Positions 9,834 through 22,100 are shown, numbered from the stretch's first letter. The stretch is 64,000 nucleotides of DNA from Erodium maritimum (GCA_963921825.1 OY997596.1:39795932-39859931); one strand, 5' to 3'. Notes: a model not told the origin generated them from the letters alone. Translations and numbers: made by a program.

Positions 9834-12435
9834 TTATGGAGAAGAAAGGTGAATGGGATTATCCCCCATTAAAGAACCAGTATCAACCTCTTCTTCATTT
9901 AGCTCTTCCAATTCCTTGAAGTGATTATAATCATCTAGACCTTCTAGCATTTGTACTGTAGTATCATCATCTAGTTTGGACTTTAGCCCAATTGATTTTC
10001 CAAACCCCCAAGCCCTCTTTGCCTCTGAACCTTCATTTAAAAAATCTGCCCTTTGGGAGTCTCTCTGAGGATTTCCAGCCTCCTTCCCTTTCACTTTAGA
10101 CCTAGTCCCATAAGATCTAGCTTGTAATTTTTGAGCTTTTTTCTTCCCCCCTAATTTGATTTTTGGAGTGTCTTTAAGTGGTGTAGGATTCAGACAAAGA
10201 AAATCTGAGACTTCCCTTACTTGGGGAGAGTGTATAGGAGAAGTAGATTTAGAGCAGTTTTGTACACCCGTTTCCAAAAAATCCAGTCCTTGTGGACCCT
10301 CTAGTGATGAGAGAGGGAGGATTAAGTCTAATCCCAAATCAGAAGCAGCTGTAAAAAGTGTGATTTTCTCTTGAGTAGGGTCCATAATTGGTAAAGCCTT
10401 TTGATTCATTAAATGATCTTCAATTACCCATGCTATTGAAGTGTCTTCTATCAACTTATTAGCTGTCAAAGTCTTGTCAACAGTTGGATGAACTAGATTA
10501 GTTTGCACTAATTGTTGTTTAGAGGGATAAACCTATGACTGAAGAGGAGAAAAAAATGTAGCTAGTTGAGAGTTCACTGTTGATAACTGTGAGTGAGGCT
10601 TGACAGGAACAGGCACTATAGAAATTAAGCAATTGGAAATCTTCTGAGTATTACTTTCCCAACCCAAAGCTTCTCTTTCAAAGACATTGATGGCTTCTAA
10701 ATTCCTTTCTTCACAATCAAATGTATCTTTCACAAACAACCACTGATCCTCCATCAAATCCTGATTTGTACTAGGAATAGCAATAACTGAAGGCACAATA
10801 GATTATGTAGCAATTAATTCCCTTTCTGATTCCATAGCTTCATTGATGGCACCAAGCATATTACCAACTTCTTGATCAATTCTTGGACTGACAATAATTG
10901 GATCCACCAGATCCAGGTCCACATCTTCATTAGGAAGTAAATGCTTGCCCAAAGAACCACCCTCCTCAAAATTATTAGGCTGAGAAAGGGAAGGAGAAGG
11001 TTCTTGAGTCTCTTAATTCATTGTATGTACCTCTTTTGAATAATTACTAACATAAGGAGAGTCTGTATCAGCAGGTTTTGAATGTTCTGAGGTAGAGGCA
11101 TCATTGAAGGGATTTGTGAATTCAGGAATCTGTATTGCAGGAATATCCCTAGCTTGTACTGAAGTAATTAGAACTGTAAAAAAAATTTCTTCTCAGGGTG
11201 ATATTCACCTCTTTTGAAATAGCTTTTAGATATAGAGTGTGGACTAGCACAAAGGCTGTATGAATATGTAGATCTTGATCAGAGATAGTATGAGTGTATA
11301 AAACCTTTCCATAGTTTACCACAACTGCTTGATAGGTCTCAGCACACCAACCTTGGTAGGGTATTCCTTGAAGGGCTAACCAGGTTGGTTTACCCTCCTT
11401 AGAAGTCAGTGCCTCTTTCCCAGGGATAAATATTAACCATTGTGGTAACCAAGCTCCATCATCATAGAACATATGTTTATCAAATTAAGGATCAGGACAG
11501 GAGACCAGGATGACCTTATTGCGTAGGTCTTTGAGTTGAACTTCACAGATTCCCTCTAGAGCTATCTCTCTCATTATTACCTCCACTGAAAGTTTTAAAT
11601 GTGTCAAAGCAAGATGAGCTCCCTCCCATAATTTTTGTTTTGTAGAAACTATTGAACCTTGATGCTTGAATTCTTCATAGGTTTTTTCTTTATAGATAAG
11701 ACCCTAGGAAGCTGGCTTGGAGTATATGGTATTGTCAGTCCTATTTTTAGCCCAGGCTTCAGTCACAAATAAAGTTTGATTTATAATTTTGAAGCCATTG
11801 AATTCAAATACTGCTTGTGTTAGATCAGCTTTGGATTGAAAGTATACAAAACCATACCAATTTCCTCTGGCATTAGGTTTATATCCCACCATAGATTTAT
11901 AGAAGCCTTTACATTTGCCAAAGATTGCATCCAACCATTCATTGTTAGCTTTTGGGGGGATGTTGAGGACAAAGGCTGTGAAATTTGAAGTAGAGGAGGG
12001 AAGGAGGGCCTGTTTCTTTAGAGTAATGGGAGGATGTAGGACCTTTTCAAAACCTGGAGGAGGGTAGCCCAATGATGAAGATCCTTCTTCAAGTCCCCTT
12101 TCAATAAAGATGGCTTTAGCATTAAGATTACCCACAATTGGAGATGCATTGTATAACACTTCCCTGCCCAGATGTATACTACCATAGGAGGGAGTTGAAT
12201 CTCTTCTAGAGGAGATAGGCTTAAAATTTCTATCATAAAACATTTTTTGGCCATCCAAATGCTTTGTACAACTTCCTGGTGAATACTGTTGAGTCTTATA
12301 TGTGTTTGTAGGGGAAGGAATTTGAAAACTTGTACCTTTGCCTTTGTTACCATTGTTGATCTGAGGCTGAATGTGAGATTGTTTAACTTTTGCAGGCGAA
12401 TCTCCACTGAGCTCTTGTAGTGTTAGAGGAGGCAT
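9834..12435 (-). pseudogene. LINE-B ORF1 (RRM-containing nucleic-acid-binding protein), copy 1
   Basis: ORF1 starts at 12435 (MPPLTLQELSGDSPAK). Its first frame, 11704-12435 (243 residues), has an RNA-recognition-motif-like fold at about residues 151-227, with an RNP2-like FVLNIP and an RNP1-like NWYGFVYF. The next frame (11149-11472) carries PTWLALQGIPYQGWC, like the DUF4283-type segment of plant LINE ORF1 proteins. Further frames at 10533-10796 and 9834-10508 hold a basic stretch (SYGTRSKVKGK) and an acidic tail. Three breaks separate the frames, so the protein is not made whole. In L1 biology ORF1 coats the element RNA. Confidence 0.85.
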
Positions 12436-12701
12436 TGAGTACAGCTAGTATGAAAGAACAAGTAGAGGAACAAGAGACTTTGGTGGTCCGATGGATGTGG
12501 GGATCTACCTTGGGCACTACACCAAGAGAGGACTGTGTATCAAAGGTAGTTGAGAAGAATGTGAGCAGATGAAGAAAGAACTTAATTGAAGAACATGAAG
12601 AACTACTGAAGAACTTGGATGAAGAACATGAAGGACTACTGTTTCTCTAGAGAGAAAATGAACAGTGCAGTTTTGATAACTTTTTTCGTGCTCATACATA
12701 T

Positions 12702-14706
12702 AGTCAATCAAGGAATAAGGTAATCAATGTGATCATGATGATAATGAAAAGAGTGCCCCTGTTGTGGCTCAGAAACCAATCATCGGAGTGAATGTGTAAG
12801 TATGAATCTCTATGGTTCGAGTAAAACCAATCATCGAACTTTCATACATCTATTTTGAATTCTCTTAAGTTGCTTCTCAACTTGATAATATATCATATTG
12901 ATACATAATCAAAACGAGTCAACTTACACAGGGTGAGCGATGCTTACCCTAGTAACACACAAATGCTAAAATAGACAAGCACAAATAAAGAAGTGTGTCT
13001 AGCTACTCTTAGTTCACTTCTCGAATATCGAACACCAACAATGAAGATGGTACCAATAATCAAGTTGAACTAAATAAAACCTCGTTCTAGTATTACTCAA
13101 GCGTTGATCACAATATCTAGGAAAAGTGAATTATCTAGCTACACCTAGATAAACTTCTCTAACCCGACCTTTCCGAACTTAACGTGAACGTCTTGCTTAG
13201 AGACTGGTCTACATAAGTCCACTAATAAGGGGCTTGGTATCACTCAAACTAGATAACTCATCAAGTGAACTAATGATGCATTTTCATGTCTCAAATAGTC
13301 TCAAAGTGTAAAAATAAGTCATACACCGATCCTAGATAGCTACAACTAACAATTCAAGGGGCAATCCATACCCAAAACAATCACTCAAGGGCAATCCACA
13401 CCCACAATCATCAATTTAGCTTAAAACACACATGACATATATAACAATCATCGAAAAATAATCAATCTCATATAGAATGCAAAGACAAAACAAAGCATCC
13501 AAAATAAACACTAAACATATTAAGTAACGAATGCTACGAAAATATGAATTTAGCACTTGATATTCACTAAAGAGATCGAAAGTTCTCCTAATCAAGTTTG
13601 TACCCAAAATCTCTAATTTAGAATGCAATTAATACATATAAGTTATTTTCTCCGATTTAATTAACCTAAGATTCGATCTACATACATAAACCAACCTAAG
13701 TCAATCAAATCGGGTAACGAACACAAATGGGTATCGAACTCAACATCGCAAAAATCATCATCTAACACCACAAATCAATAACCTCATGCATAAATTAAAC
13801 TACTATGCATTTACAACGACATCCATGGATCGGAGGACTACTCCTGAGCCATAGAGCTAAAAATGATGAAATTAGGGTATGAAAACGACGTTGAGTTTAG
13901 AATAAGATGAAATAACGTGAAACATATGCTAGGAATGAAGATTCCTAGCTTAGATCGTCGAAAAGCAGCTCAAAATCGCTTCAAAACTCCAAAAATGAGC
14001 TAAATCCGAGATGGTGTTCAACCCCCTTTTGAGTCTCGATTTCTGTCCTTGGAAGCCCTTACTAACGAAAATAATAGAACAAATGGGTAGAGGGGATTTT
14101 GGGCTTCACGCCGATAATCGGATTGTCGCTGGAGGTGGTCAGACGTTCGAGATCTGGCTTCTGGAAGTTACTCATTTCACTTTCTTCGTCAGGAAATTGT
14201 ATGGTTGTTGTGTATCCCAAAAATGTCCGCTCGAAACCGCGTGACTCTAATGTAGGAGACGCAATTGTAAGAAGGGATCCAGTGAAGGCGGCTTCACAAC
14301 AAGAATCATGCAACCGGGTCATCCAAAGGCTCCAGCAGGTCAACATGCACGATCAGCGTGATCAACGGTTAATAGCGCGCGTGTGCATAAAGCTAAATGT
14401 ACCGCCGCTGCAACGGATCGCTAGAAGCTAACCAAGTTCCTCAACTTCGAATGATTTTACTATTTTTCTCGTATCCTCTCCGTTTTTAGCTCCGATTTGC
14501 TTCATTCTTTTGCCAATATTTTTGTTTTTCAGAGACCTACAAAATGAGATCAATATAGGGTATATTATGAAGTACCAAAAAATATCAACGATTAAGGGGC
14601 TTTAAGATAATTATTAAAATAACCTAAAAATATAAACTAAATGACAATTAAGGTAAAAATATGAGGAAATATAATCAAATTATGTAAGACAAATTTACAC
14701 TCATCA
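12702..14706. repeat. AT-rich LTR-like remnant, possibly Tat/Athila type (copy 1)
   Basis: About 2 kb with no credible coding frame. The composition and phrases such as AGACCTACAAAATGAG followed by an A-rich tract ending ACACTCATCA at 14706 resemble LTR or leader sequence of plant Tat/Athila Gypsy elements, as does GGGGGATTTTATTCCCTGC just after it. No TG start with a matching target duplication was found, so the boundaries are nominal. ORFs of 77-110 codons at 14011-14431 show no domain. From 14707 to 14803 nothing is recognised. Confidence 0.35.
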
Positions 14707-15780
14707 TTACCCTGCGGGGGATTTTATTCCCTGCACTGTTAGCAAAAATTAAATGTTAGCAATATTATTTAGAACTCTAGGGACACTCATTTGACACTAT
14801 CAATATCACGCCCCGAATTCACTATGACCAAACCCGGAACGCGAACGGTGAAGCAAGTAAAACAAAGTCTCAAATAGTTTAATAAACCGCTTTAAAAACA
14901 CCACTTGTATTAATCAAAACAACACTTTTACAAACTGATTTTTAATTTCAAAAAAACCTGAAGAACACTAAAACAAGAGTGTATGTCGCTAGACAATCCC
15001 GACAGCACGGACTCTCGCTCCCCGCTCTTCAAGCCTCGAGAGATCCTCCTAGTCCGCCTCGCGAACGGTACCTGTAGGAAAAGCAGCAAGGGGTGAGCGT
15101 TTCGCTCACCACCACGGACACCAGACTGACTACGGCATAAATCAGAAATGCCGGGAACACCGGCAACAAACAATAACACAGGGGACTACTACCCCAAATC
15201 ACAAGCTAAACCCGACTGGCACACAAATCACTGTTAGTTTCCTCCAACCATCTAAGACCCGTGCACGTAATGGAGACCCCAAATCAGAGACCGAACAACC
15301 ATTCAATTAGTCACACCGACAAGGTAAAACACAACCCTCACACGATCCTATGTGCATTTACTTGTAACTTTCCGCAACCAAACCAGTATTCGCTACTCGT
15401 CCCTACCTCAGAGGCTTGCGGGAAAAGTAGTAAAGGGGATGAGCGTTCCGCTCACCTCCACGGATACCCGTTCGATTATGGCATACTAGTAAAGCATCAA
15501 CAACTTACCAATCTAAACATGGCAAACAACTACCTCAAAACCTGATACCAAACAGTCACAACTGCTCATGATATCAATACCTCAAATACTCGCTCATGTA
15601 AGGGAAACCTCGAATGGGGATCATATTCTCAACTAAGCAAAACACTATTGTTCACATATCCACACCCCAATTACCCGATCACGTAGGGGAAACCTCAAAA
15701 CGGGGATCACGTTCTCAACTAAGCAAATCACTATTGCTCACAACATCAATACCCCAATAACCTGATCACATAGGGGAAAC

Positions 15781-15955
15781 CTCAAACCACCCGTTCACGT
15801 GAGGGAAACCTCAAATCACCCGTTCACGTGAGGGAAACCTCAAACCACCCGTTCACGTGAGGGAAAACTCAAACAACCCGCTCACCTGAGGGAAACCTCA
15901 AACCACCCGTTCACATGAGGGAAACATCAAACAACCCGTTCACGTAGGGGAAACC
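15781..15955. repeat. 29-bp minisatellite in Gypsy LTR A
   Basis: About six tandem copies of a 29-bp unit built on CCGTTCACGTGAGGGAAACC. Several units contain the palindrome TCACGTGA, a G-box core. A looser, longer repeat with the same GGGAAACCTC phrase precedes it from about 15590. Confidence 0.9.
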
Positions 15956-16189
15956 TAGTTCGTACGACGTCGCAGTGCATCAACCTTAAACCCTCTCCGT
16001 GGTGAGACCCTCACACAGAGGCGCTGTATCACCAGCGTAGGTTATTGATGAGTGTCAACCCAAGACCTCACCCTTTAGCACAGAACTTACGAACTCTACA
16101 AACAAACACTAACAGTACAAATTGCAAAAGCACACAATATCAACACACACAATACACGCAAGATCACAAAGGATCAACACACCCACAAG

Positions 16190-16429
16190 CCTCAACACTT
16201 TACCGATCGCGCGCCGGAAGGTACGACACACCTCACGGGGACCACAACCCTTGGCACTTTACCGATTGCGCATCGGAAGGTACGACACACCTCTCGGGCA
16301 TAACTCAAGCCTCAACACTTTACCAATCGCGCGCCGGAAGGTACGACACACCTCACGGGGACCACAGCCCTCGACACTTTACCGGTCGCGCATCGGAAGG
16401 TACGACACACCTCTCGGGCACAACTCATC
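16190..16429. repeat. Two-level tandem repeat: 2 x 120 bp, each of two 60-bp monomers
   Basis: 16190-16309 and 16310-16429 are near-identical 120-bp blocks. Within each, two related monomers (with CGCGCGCCGGAAGG and TGCGCATCGGAAGG) alternate. ORFs of 147 and 182 codons cross the array but are products of the repeat. Confidence 0.9.
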
Positions 16430-16758
16430 CAGGTATCACAAGAACAATCACAATCACAACCAAATATCACACAATACTCCGCAATTAGCAAAATTAACCT
16501 CACGACTAACTACCACTCAGCAAGTCAGTCAACAACCATACAGATTCAACACCCCACAAGCACTCATGGCCATACCGTGGCACCCTTTATCGATGGCAAG
16601 TCGACAGGCGGGCCAAACCTCCACGCCAATCACACAAATCATACGAATGCTCAACAACCAGCAAAAATAACATAATGACTAGCTTCCACTCAGCAAGTCA
16701 GTCAACAACCATACAGGTTTAACACCCCACAGGAACTCATGGCCACACACAACCACAA

Positions 16759-17206
16759 TCAGTTCATTAACCCTACGACACCACCAAGTGCCACATGCAT
16801 TTCTATTGTTCGACAGGTTCACTCAACCTACGACACCACCAAGTGTCACATGCAATTCTATTATTCGACAGGTTCACTCAACCTACGACATCACCAAGTG
16901 TCACATGTAGTTCTATTATTCGACAAGTTTACTTATCCTACGACACCAACAGTATCACATGCATTTCTACTGTTCGACAGGTTTACTTATCCTACGACAC
17001 CAACAATGTCACATGTATTTCTACTGTTCGACAGGTTTACTTATCCTATGACACCAACAGTGTCACATGCATTTCTAGTGATAACTTTCCCTAGTCAAGG
17101 CCGATATCTGGCTACTTTTCCCTACCTCTTGAGGCGTGTCAAATCTGATGCTCGCGCTCCGGAAATGCATGTGGCACTTGGTGGTGTCGTAGGGTTAATG
17201 AACTGA
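16759..17206. repeat. Perfect 45-bp inverted repeat flanking the 55-bp array
   Basis: 16759-16803 is the exact reverse complement of 17162-17206 (around CCTACGACACCACCAAGTGC). The left arm is the first unit of the 55-bp array. The right arm lies where homology with the solo Gypsy LTR stops, so it marks a rearrangement edge. Confidence 0.9.
16772..17085. repeat. 55-bp minisatellite in Gypsy LTR A
   Basis: Six units start at 16772, 16827, 16882, 16937, 16991 and 17045 (periods 55,55,55,54,54). They carry CCTACGACACC and TTCGACAGGTTTACTTA. The overlapping 155- and 99-codon ORFs reflect the repeat. Confidence 0.9.
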
Positions 17207-17257
17207 AAGGTTAGGGAAACACAAGAAATCATAACGAGTCTAAATCTAGGGAGAGAG

Positions 17258-18184
17258 TGTTGGACAACTCACTTTCCGACATCCATATCGTTTTGTTCCG
17301 ATCATCAACTTTGGCAACACATGTATCCGTTACGTTCACATCATTGCGAACTTGAACATAAGATGTATGTTTACGGAAATACGTTGAATATTGAATGAGA
17401 TAATCGCATGCAAAGTTGAAGAAAAACATGGATTAATGATATGCATTAAATGGCATTTAATGCAAACCCACATTGCCCACATTACACATTTCCATACACT
17501 TTATAAAGTTTGATAATTGGAATAAGGTCGTGGTCTTGGGTCACCATAATGTGTAATGGAGAGAGGCCACACGCGCATCGCCGTCGCCGTCCGTCTGGCT
17601 TGGTCCAGGCCTGGGCCCTGGGCCTTGGGCCTTGGGCTTTGGGCTTTGAGCTTTGGGCTTTGAGTTTCACGAAAATCCTATCTTGTTTCATGCAAGACTC
17701 AACAATTAATCTTCCCAATTTTATATCAAGATTCACTATCTTCCATCTGGTCAAGTTTTGAATCAACATGACCTTTGGTAAAAGAGTCTGATCAAGACTT
17801 TTAAACAGACATGCGCTTTGGTCAAAGAGTCGCAATCTTTCCGAAAGAGCACATTGTCTACTATTTAAAGGGTGTTGAGGGGACAGAAAAATCACTTCCT
17901 TTTTCGATTCTTCTTCTCTTCTAACATTCTACAGTTTTAGTACAAGTCGGGTTTAGGTCGCCAGACTCCACTAGTTGAAGCACTCACTAGTGGTTTAGGT
18001 CCTTTTTATCTTGGGAGACATTTGCCCATTCCAACCTTCAGTGACGTAGAGTGGGCAATTTTGTCTTCAGGAAACAGCCTTCTGCTGGACTCGGACTTCC
18101 TGCATAAACAACCTATCGACTTGGTTGTAAGTATACCACTGTTCTTTATATTTTTTTAGTTGTTCTTGATTTCAGTTGCCTACA
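17258..18184 (+). mobile_element. Probable solo Copia LTR (copy 1)
   Basis: A 927-bp segment starting TGTTGGACAACTC and ending TTGCCTACA, flanked by GAGAG at 17253-17257 and 18185-18189. A TATA-like TATTTAAA sits at 17862-17869, about 320 bp from the right end, which suggests plus orientation. There is no internal coding domain. The flanking GAGAG is low in complexity, so the duplication is good but not unique evidence. It lies inside DNA inserted into Gypsy LTR A and is shared with the other copy. Confidence 0.65.
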
Positions 18185-18189
18185 GAGAG

Positions 18190-18679
18190 CAGGTTCTCAG
18201 CAAGTATCTTATAAAGAAAAGGATGTAACGACAACCTTACCAACCACGCAGCAAGGGCAGAGTCGTCACACCTATGATCAAAGAAAGCACCACCTCAACA
18301 CATTGATGGCCTGACTGGAGCGAATAGAGGAGTTAAAGTAGGCACCAATGCGAACTAACTGAAGCGGCTAGAACAGATCCACAACGATCAAAACACGGGA
18401 GGATGAAGAAACGAGTCTCATGATCAGATCCGAAATGAGTGATGTTAGGAAGGTAAAAAGAATTTTTTTTGTTCAATAATATTTATCTACTATATATTAT
18501 AATAAAATCGTGCTTTTGTCTCCAAACCCTAAGTATTCATCCTCTCTGTTGATTCTCTTTATGCCTGTCCACGTATGAGTCATTATGTACCTATGTGATC
18601 TACTGGATAGTAGTTCTAACTTTAAAGAGAAAGATGATAAAATTATATACATTCACATCTTAATTTATTAATTAACTTA
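18190..18679. other. Unassigned insert sequence
   Basis: About 490 bp between the solo LTR and the MITE, continuing at 23952-24110. No gene or known repeat is recognised. It belongs to DNA that interrupts the Gypsy LTR and is present in both copies. Confidence 0.4.
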
Positions 18680-18797
18680 GGGTTAAATGTTGAAACTTAC
18701 CCTTATGTATTGGTCACGAATAATATGTATTGGCCACGCAATTCCGTTAGGAAAAATGGACGGTTAAATGCCGTTTTCCATTCCGTTAGTCATATGT

Positions 18798-19167
18798 GAT
18801 ACTAACTACTCCCTCTGTGAGTTTAGACAAAGGTAACAAAGGAAAGAAAAGTCTTGGTCCTGTAGCATATAACACTAGGTCAAAATCAAAAACTACCGTT
18901 CCTTGGCCTAAGAGACCTGCTAATAAGAAGAAGGAGGAGAAGAATACTCAAGTCTTCAATCAAGGAGGATCTGGGGCTTGGGAGTATTGTCAAGCATTGG
19001 GTCTAGAAGCCTATGTGTCGGGTGAGATTGTTGCTGAACAATTCGATAACTTGGAGTTTGAACCAAACCAGGCTGTAGAAATTGATTCACTCTCAGAAGA
19101 TGACTATTGTGATTTAGAAGACACTGAGGAGGTTGGTGCTTCTATTGTGCCATCTATACCCACTTAG
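18798..19167 (+). pseudogene. LINE-P ORF1, C-terminal fragment
   Basis: The 123-codon frame is the end of ORF1: a basic stretch (AYNTRSKSKTTVPWPKRP, KKKEEK) followed by an acidic tail (SLSEDDYCDLEDTEE). It parallels the end of LINE-B ORF1 (SYGTRSKVKGK, then an acidic tail). The RNA-binding part is lost by 5' truncation. The apparent start Met is not the natural one. Confidence 0.8.
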
Positions 19168-19181
19168 TGACTTTCCTCACC

Positions 19182-22100
19182 ATGAGGATCGTTTCTTGGA
19201 ACATTAGGGGTGCCTCCTCTAGACAAAAGAGGAGGGCAATACGTAACGTGTGTAGCAAGCAACAAGTCTCAATGGTATTGATCTAGGAGAGCAAACTTTC
19301 CTCGCTTCCTGACTATTTCATTTCAAGCTGTGGTTTTAGTTCTACTTGGGAAGCTCTCTATTGTCCAGCAATAGGTAATTCTGGAGGAGTCATTACATTA
19401 TGGAATAGGGAGGTCTTTGCACTGCATTATCATGCCTTAGAAGGAAATACATTATATTGGCCTGTTTGTTATTTACCCCTCAACATCAATATCTCAGTGA
19501 TCAACATTTATGCCCCTTGTGATGTAAATGATAGAGCCAGTTTGTGGTTAGACATTGCCTCCAAAATTACTAATCTATATGTTGATTTTATTATGGCTGG
19601 TGACTTCAATGCTATATTGGAGCCTAGTGAAAAATCTGGGAATCACTGTTCTGTTAGGAGCCTCAGGGATTTTAGGAGGTTTGTTGAAGACACTGAAGCT
19701 TTAGATCTTCAACTTGTGGGAGGGAAATTTACTTGGTTCAATTCTAGAAATGCTACCTCAAGAATTGACAGGTTTTTGATATCTCCATCACTTCTAACAC
19801 ACTTCAGTAATCTATCTCAGACTTGTTTGCCAAGGATAATCTCAGATCACAAACCAGTGCTATTAAACAATCATGTGGTGGATTGGGGCCCCAGGCCTTT
19901 CAAATTCATTAATGCTTGGACAAAGCATCCACTTTCTTGAAAGATACCTTTGAGTTCTGGGATTCTATTCAGGTGGAGGGTTCTTCTGCATATAAGTTGT
20001 GGTTCAAGTTAAAGGCACTTAAATCCTTCTACAAAAACTGGAACCTGAATACTTTTGGTTGGCTTGATAAGGTAATTGATGATTTGAAGTCTGAGATCCT
20101 TTCTTTGGATACTCTCTTTAAAGAAAGGGGCTTGTGTATTGATGAGATTGCTAGGAGGGCTCTTTTGAATGCATGGCTCATTCAGAAATTGAAGTTACAG
20201 GCAAAACTTTGGTGTCAAAAGGCCAGGCATAGATGGTCTAGGGATGGATATAGATGTACAAAGTATTACCACTTGGTGGCTAATTTTAATCATTCAAGGA
20301 AGAAGATATCCTGTATTGAAGAAGGTGGAGTTATATTCAATGAGCCTGCTGAGATCAAAGAAGTGGCTAACATGCATTTTGCTTCCAAGTTCCAAGGGAA
20401 TGCTGTTGTGTGTATTAAATTGTCCTCCCTACCATTTAAAGCCATAACATTAGCTCAAGCACAGAGATTGGAGTCATCTTTCACAGAAGAAGAGATTTTG
20501 AGGGCCATTAAAAGTTGCAAGGGGATAAATCTCCTGGCCCTGATGGATTTTCATTAAAATTCTATCAAACTTGTTGGGAGGTGGTGAAGGATGATATTCT
20601 GGAATTGTTTGAACATTTTTACAATGGGGGGCATTTAGGAAAAGGTTTGAACTCCTCCTTCATTACATTAATTCCTAAGAGTAATGCACCTTTGTCTTTC
20701 AATGATTACAGGCCCATCAGTTTAATACATAGTATATACAAGATTATTTCAAAAGTCTTGGCAGCCAGACTCAAACCACTTATGTGTTCTCTTGTACATG
20801 ATGTGCAATCTGGGTTCATTGCTGGTAGACAGATCTTGGATGGGGTACTGATTGCTTCTGAAGTAATTCATACTTTAAAAAATTCAGACCAAGAGATAAT
20901 TGTATTCAAGATTGATTTTGAAAAGGCTTATGATCACATACACTAGGGTGCCTTACTGGAACTACTTGAGAAGATGGGTTTTGGAAATGTCTGGAGGTCT
21001 TGCATATCTGAATGTATGGAGGCTTGGTCTTCTGTGCTGATTAATGGGTCACCATCAAAGGATTTTCATCTGGAAAGAGGGTTGAGGAAAGGTTGTTCCC
21101 TTTCTTTCTTATTATTTTCATTGGTGGCTGAATCTTTACATCAACTCATGGTCAAAGGGTGCAGTAACAAAATGTTCTCTGGGGTTAAATGTTCTGAAAA
21201 TGGACCTGAGATATCCCATACACTCATTTTCATTCATGCTGGTCTACAACAGGCCATCAACTTGAAGCATACCCTCAATATTTTGCAAAAAGCTATTGGG
21301 TTAAAAATCAATTTCCACAAGTCACAAGTACTTTTGATGAATCCTGATTCAGTCAATATACAACAGATCACTGGTATTTTGGGTTGTGAACCTATGCAGC
21401 TACCTTTTGAATATTTGGGTTTCCAACTTAGGGCTAATACTAGAAGGGCCAAAACCTGGGATCCCATTATTGCAAAGTACAAAAAGAAGCTGAGTCTTTG
21501 GCAAGCTAGAGATAAGACTTTGGGGGGCAGAATCACATTGATCAAGTCTTCACTTGCATCCTTACCATTATTTTATATTTCCCTTTATAAAGCTCCCAAG
21601 GGTGTGGTATTGGAGATGGAAAGATGGCAAAAGAGGTTCTTGTGGAATGGGAGATCAAACAGAAGGGTATTACATAAAATTGGCTGGGGGAAAGTTTGCA
21701 GGCCTAGAAGGGCTAGGGGTCTTGGAATCAAGAAGTTGAGTGTTATGAATAGAGCCTTATTAGCCAAGTGGTGGTGGAGGTTTGCTCTTGAGGAAGATTC
21801 ACTTTGGAAACAATTGATTTGTTCAAAATATGGTTGGGAGTCAAGTGAGTGGGATTTATCAAAATTTCTGTTACATAATGGTCATTGTTTCTTGAGACAT
21901 ATTCAATCACTTCTGGAATGTCCAAGATTTAGTGCCTTTGGTGTGGCAGGTTTGCAGTGGACTATCAATTCAGGCAATACCATACTCTTTTGGGAGGATA
22001 TTTGGGTGTCTGAGATCCCATTAAAATTCATGTTTCAGAGATTATTTCATCTCAGTCAGCAGAAGAGATCTATGGTTTCACAACCATGGGAGAATGGGGA

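Larger units (their letters stand above)
8670..12686 (-). mobile_element. LINE-B copy 1, 5' two-thirds (L1-type)
   Basis: This is the right-hand part of the LINE split by the Copia element, reading right to left. It holds a 5' UTR (12436-12686), ORF1 (9834-12435) and the endonuclease and early RT part of ORF2 (8670-9827). Its 5' end at 12686 is set by CGTGCTCATACATAT at 12687-12701, the same 15-mer that flanks both ends of the full copy at 40468-47874. The rest of ORF2 is at 1-224 and beyond the left window edge. Confidence 0.92.

Noticed and set aside
14011-14431. Possible exon-like ORFs of 77-110 codons
   Set aside because: Overlap on both strands, no splice context or domain, and lie next to LTR-like sequence.
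15781-15955. CRISPR-like array
   Set aside because: The 29-bp units are contiguous with no unique spacers, in a plant LTR.
16045-16670. ORFs of 147 and 182 codons in Gypsy LTR A (also 51233-51858)
   Set aside because: They arise from the 120-bp tandem repeat and lie in LTR sequence; no recognisable domain.
16739-17206. 155-codon ORF across the 55-bp array (also 51927-52394)
   Set aside because: Repeat-driven frame inside an LTR; composition follows the unit.
17482-17895. 137-codon minus ORF (also 52670-53083)
   Set aside because: Lies within the solo Copia LTR and contains a GGGCCTTGGGCTTT-type simple repeat; no domain.
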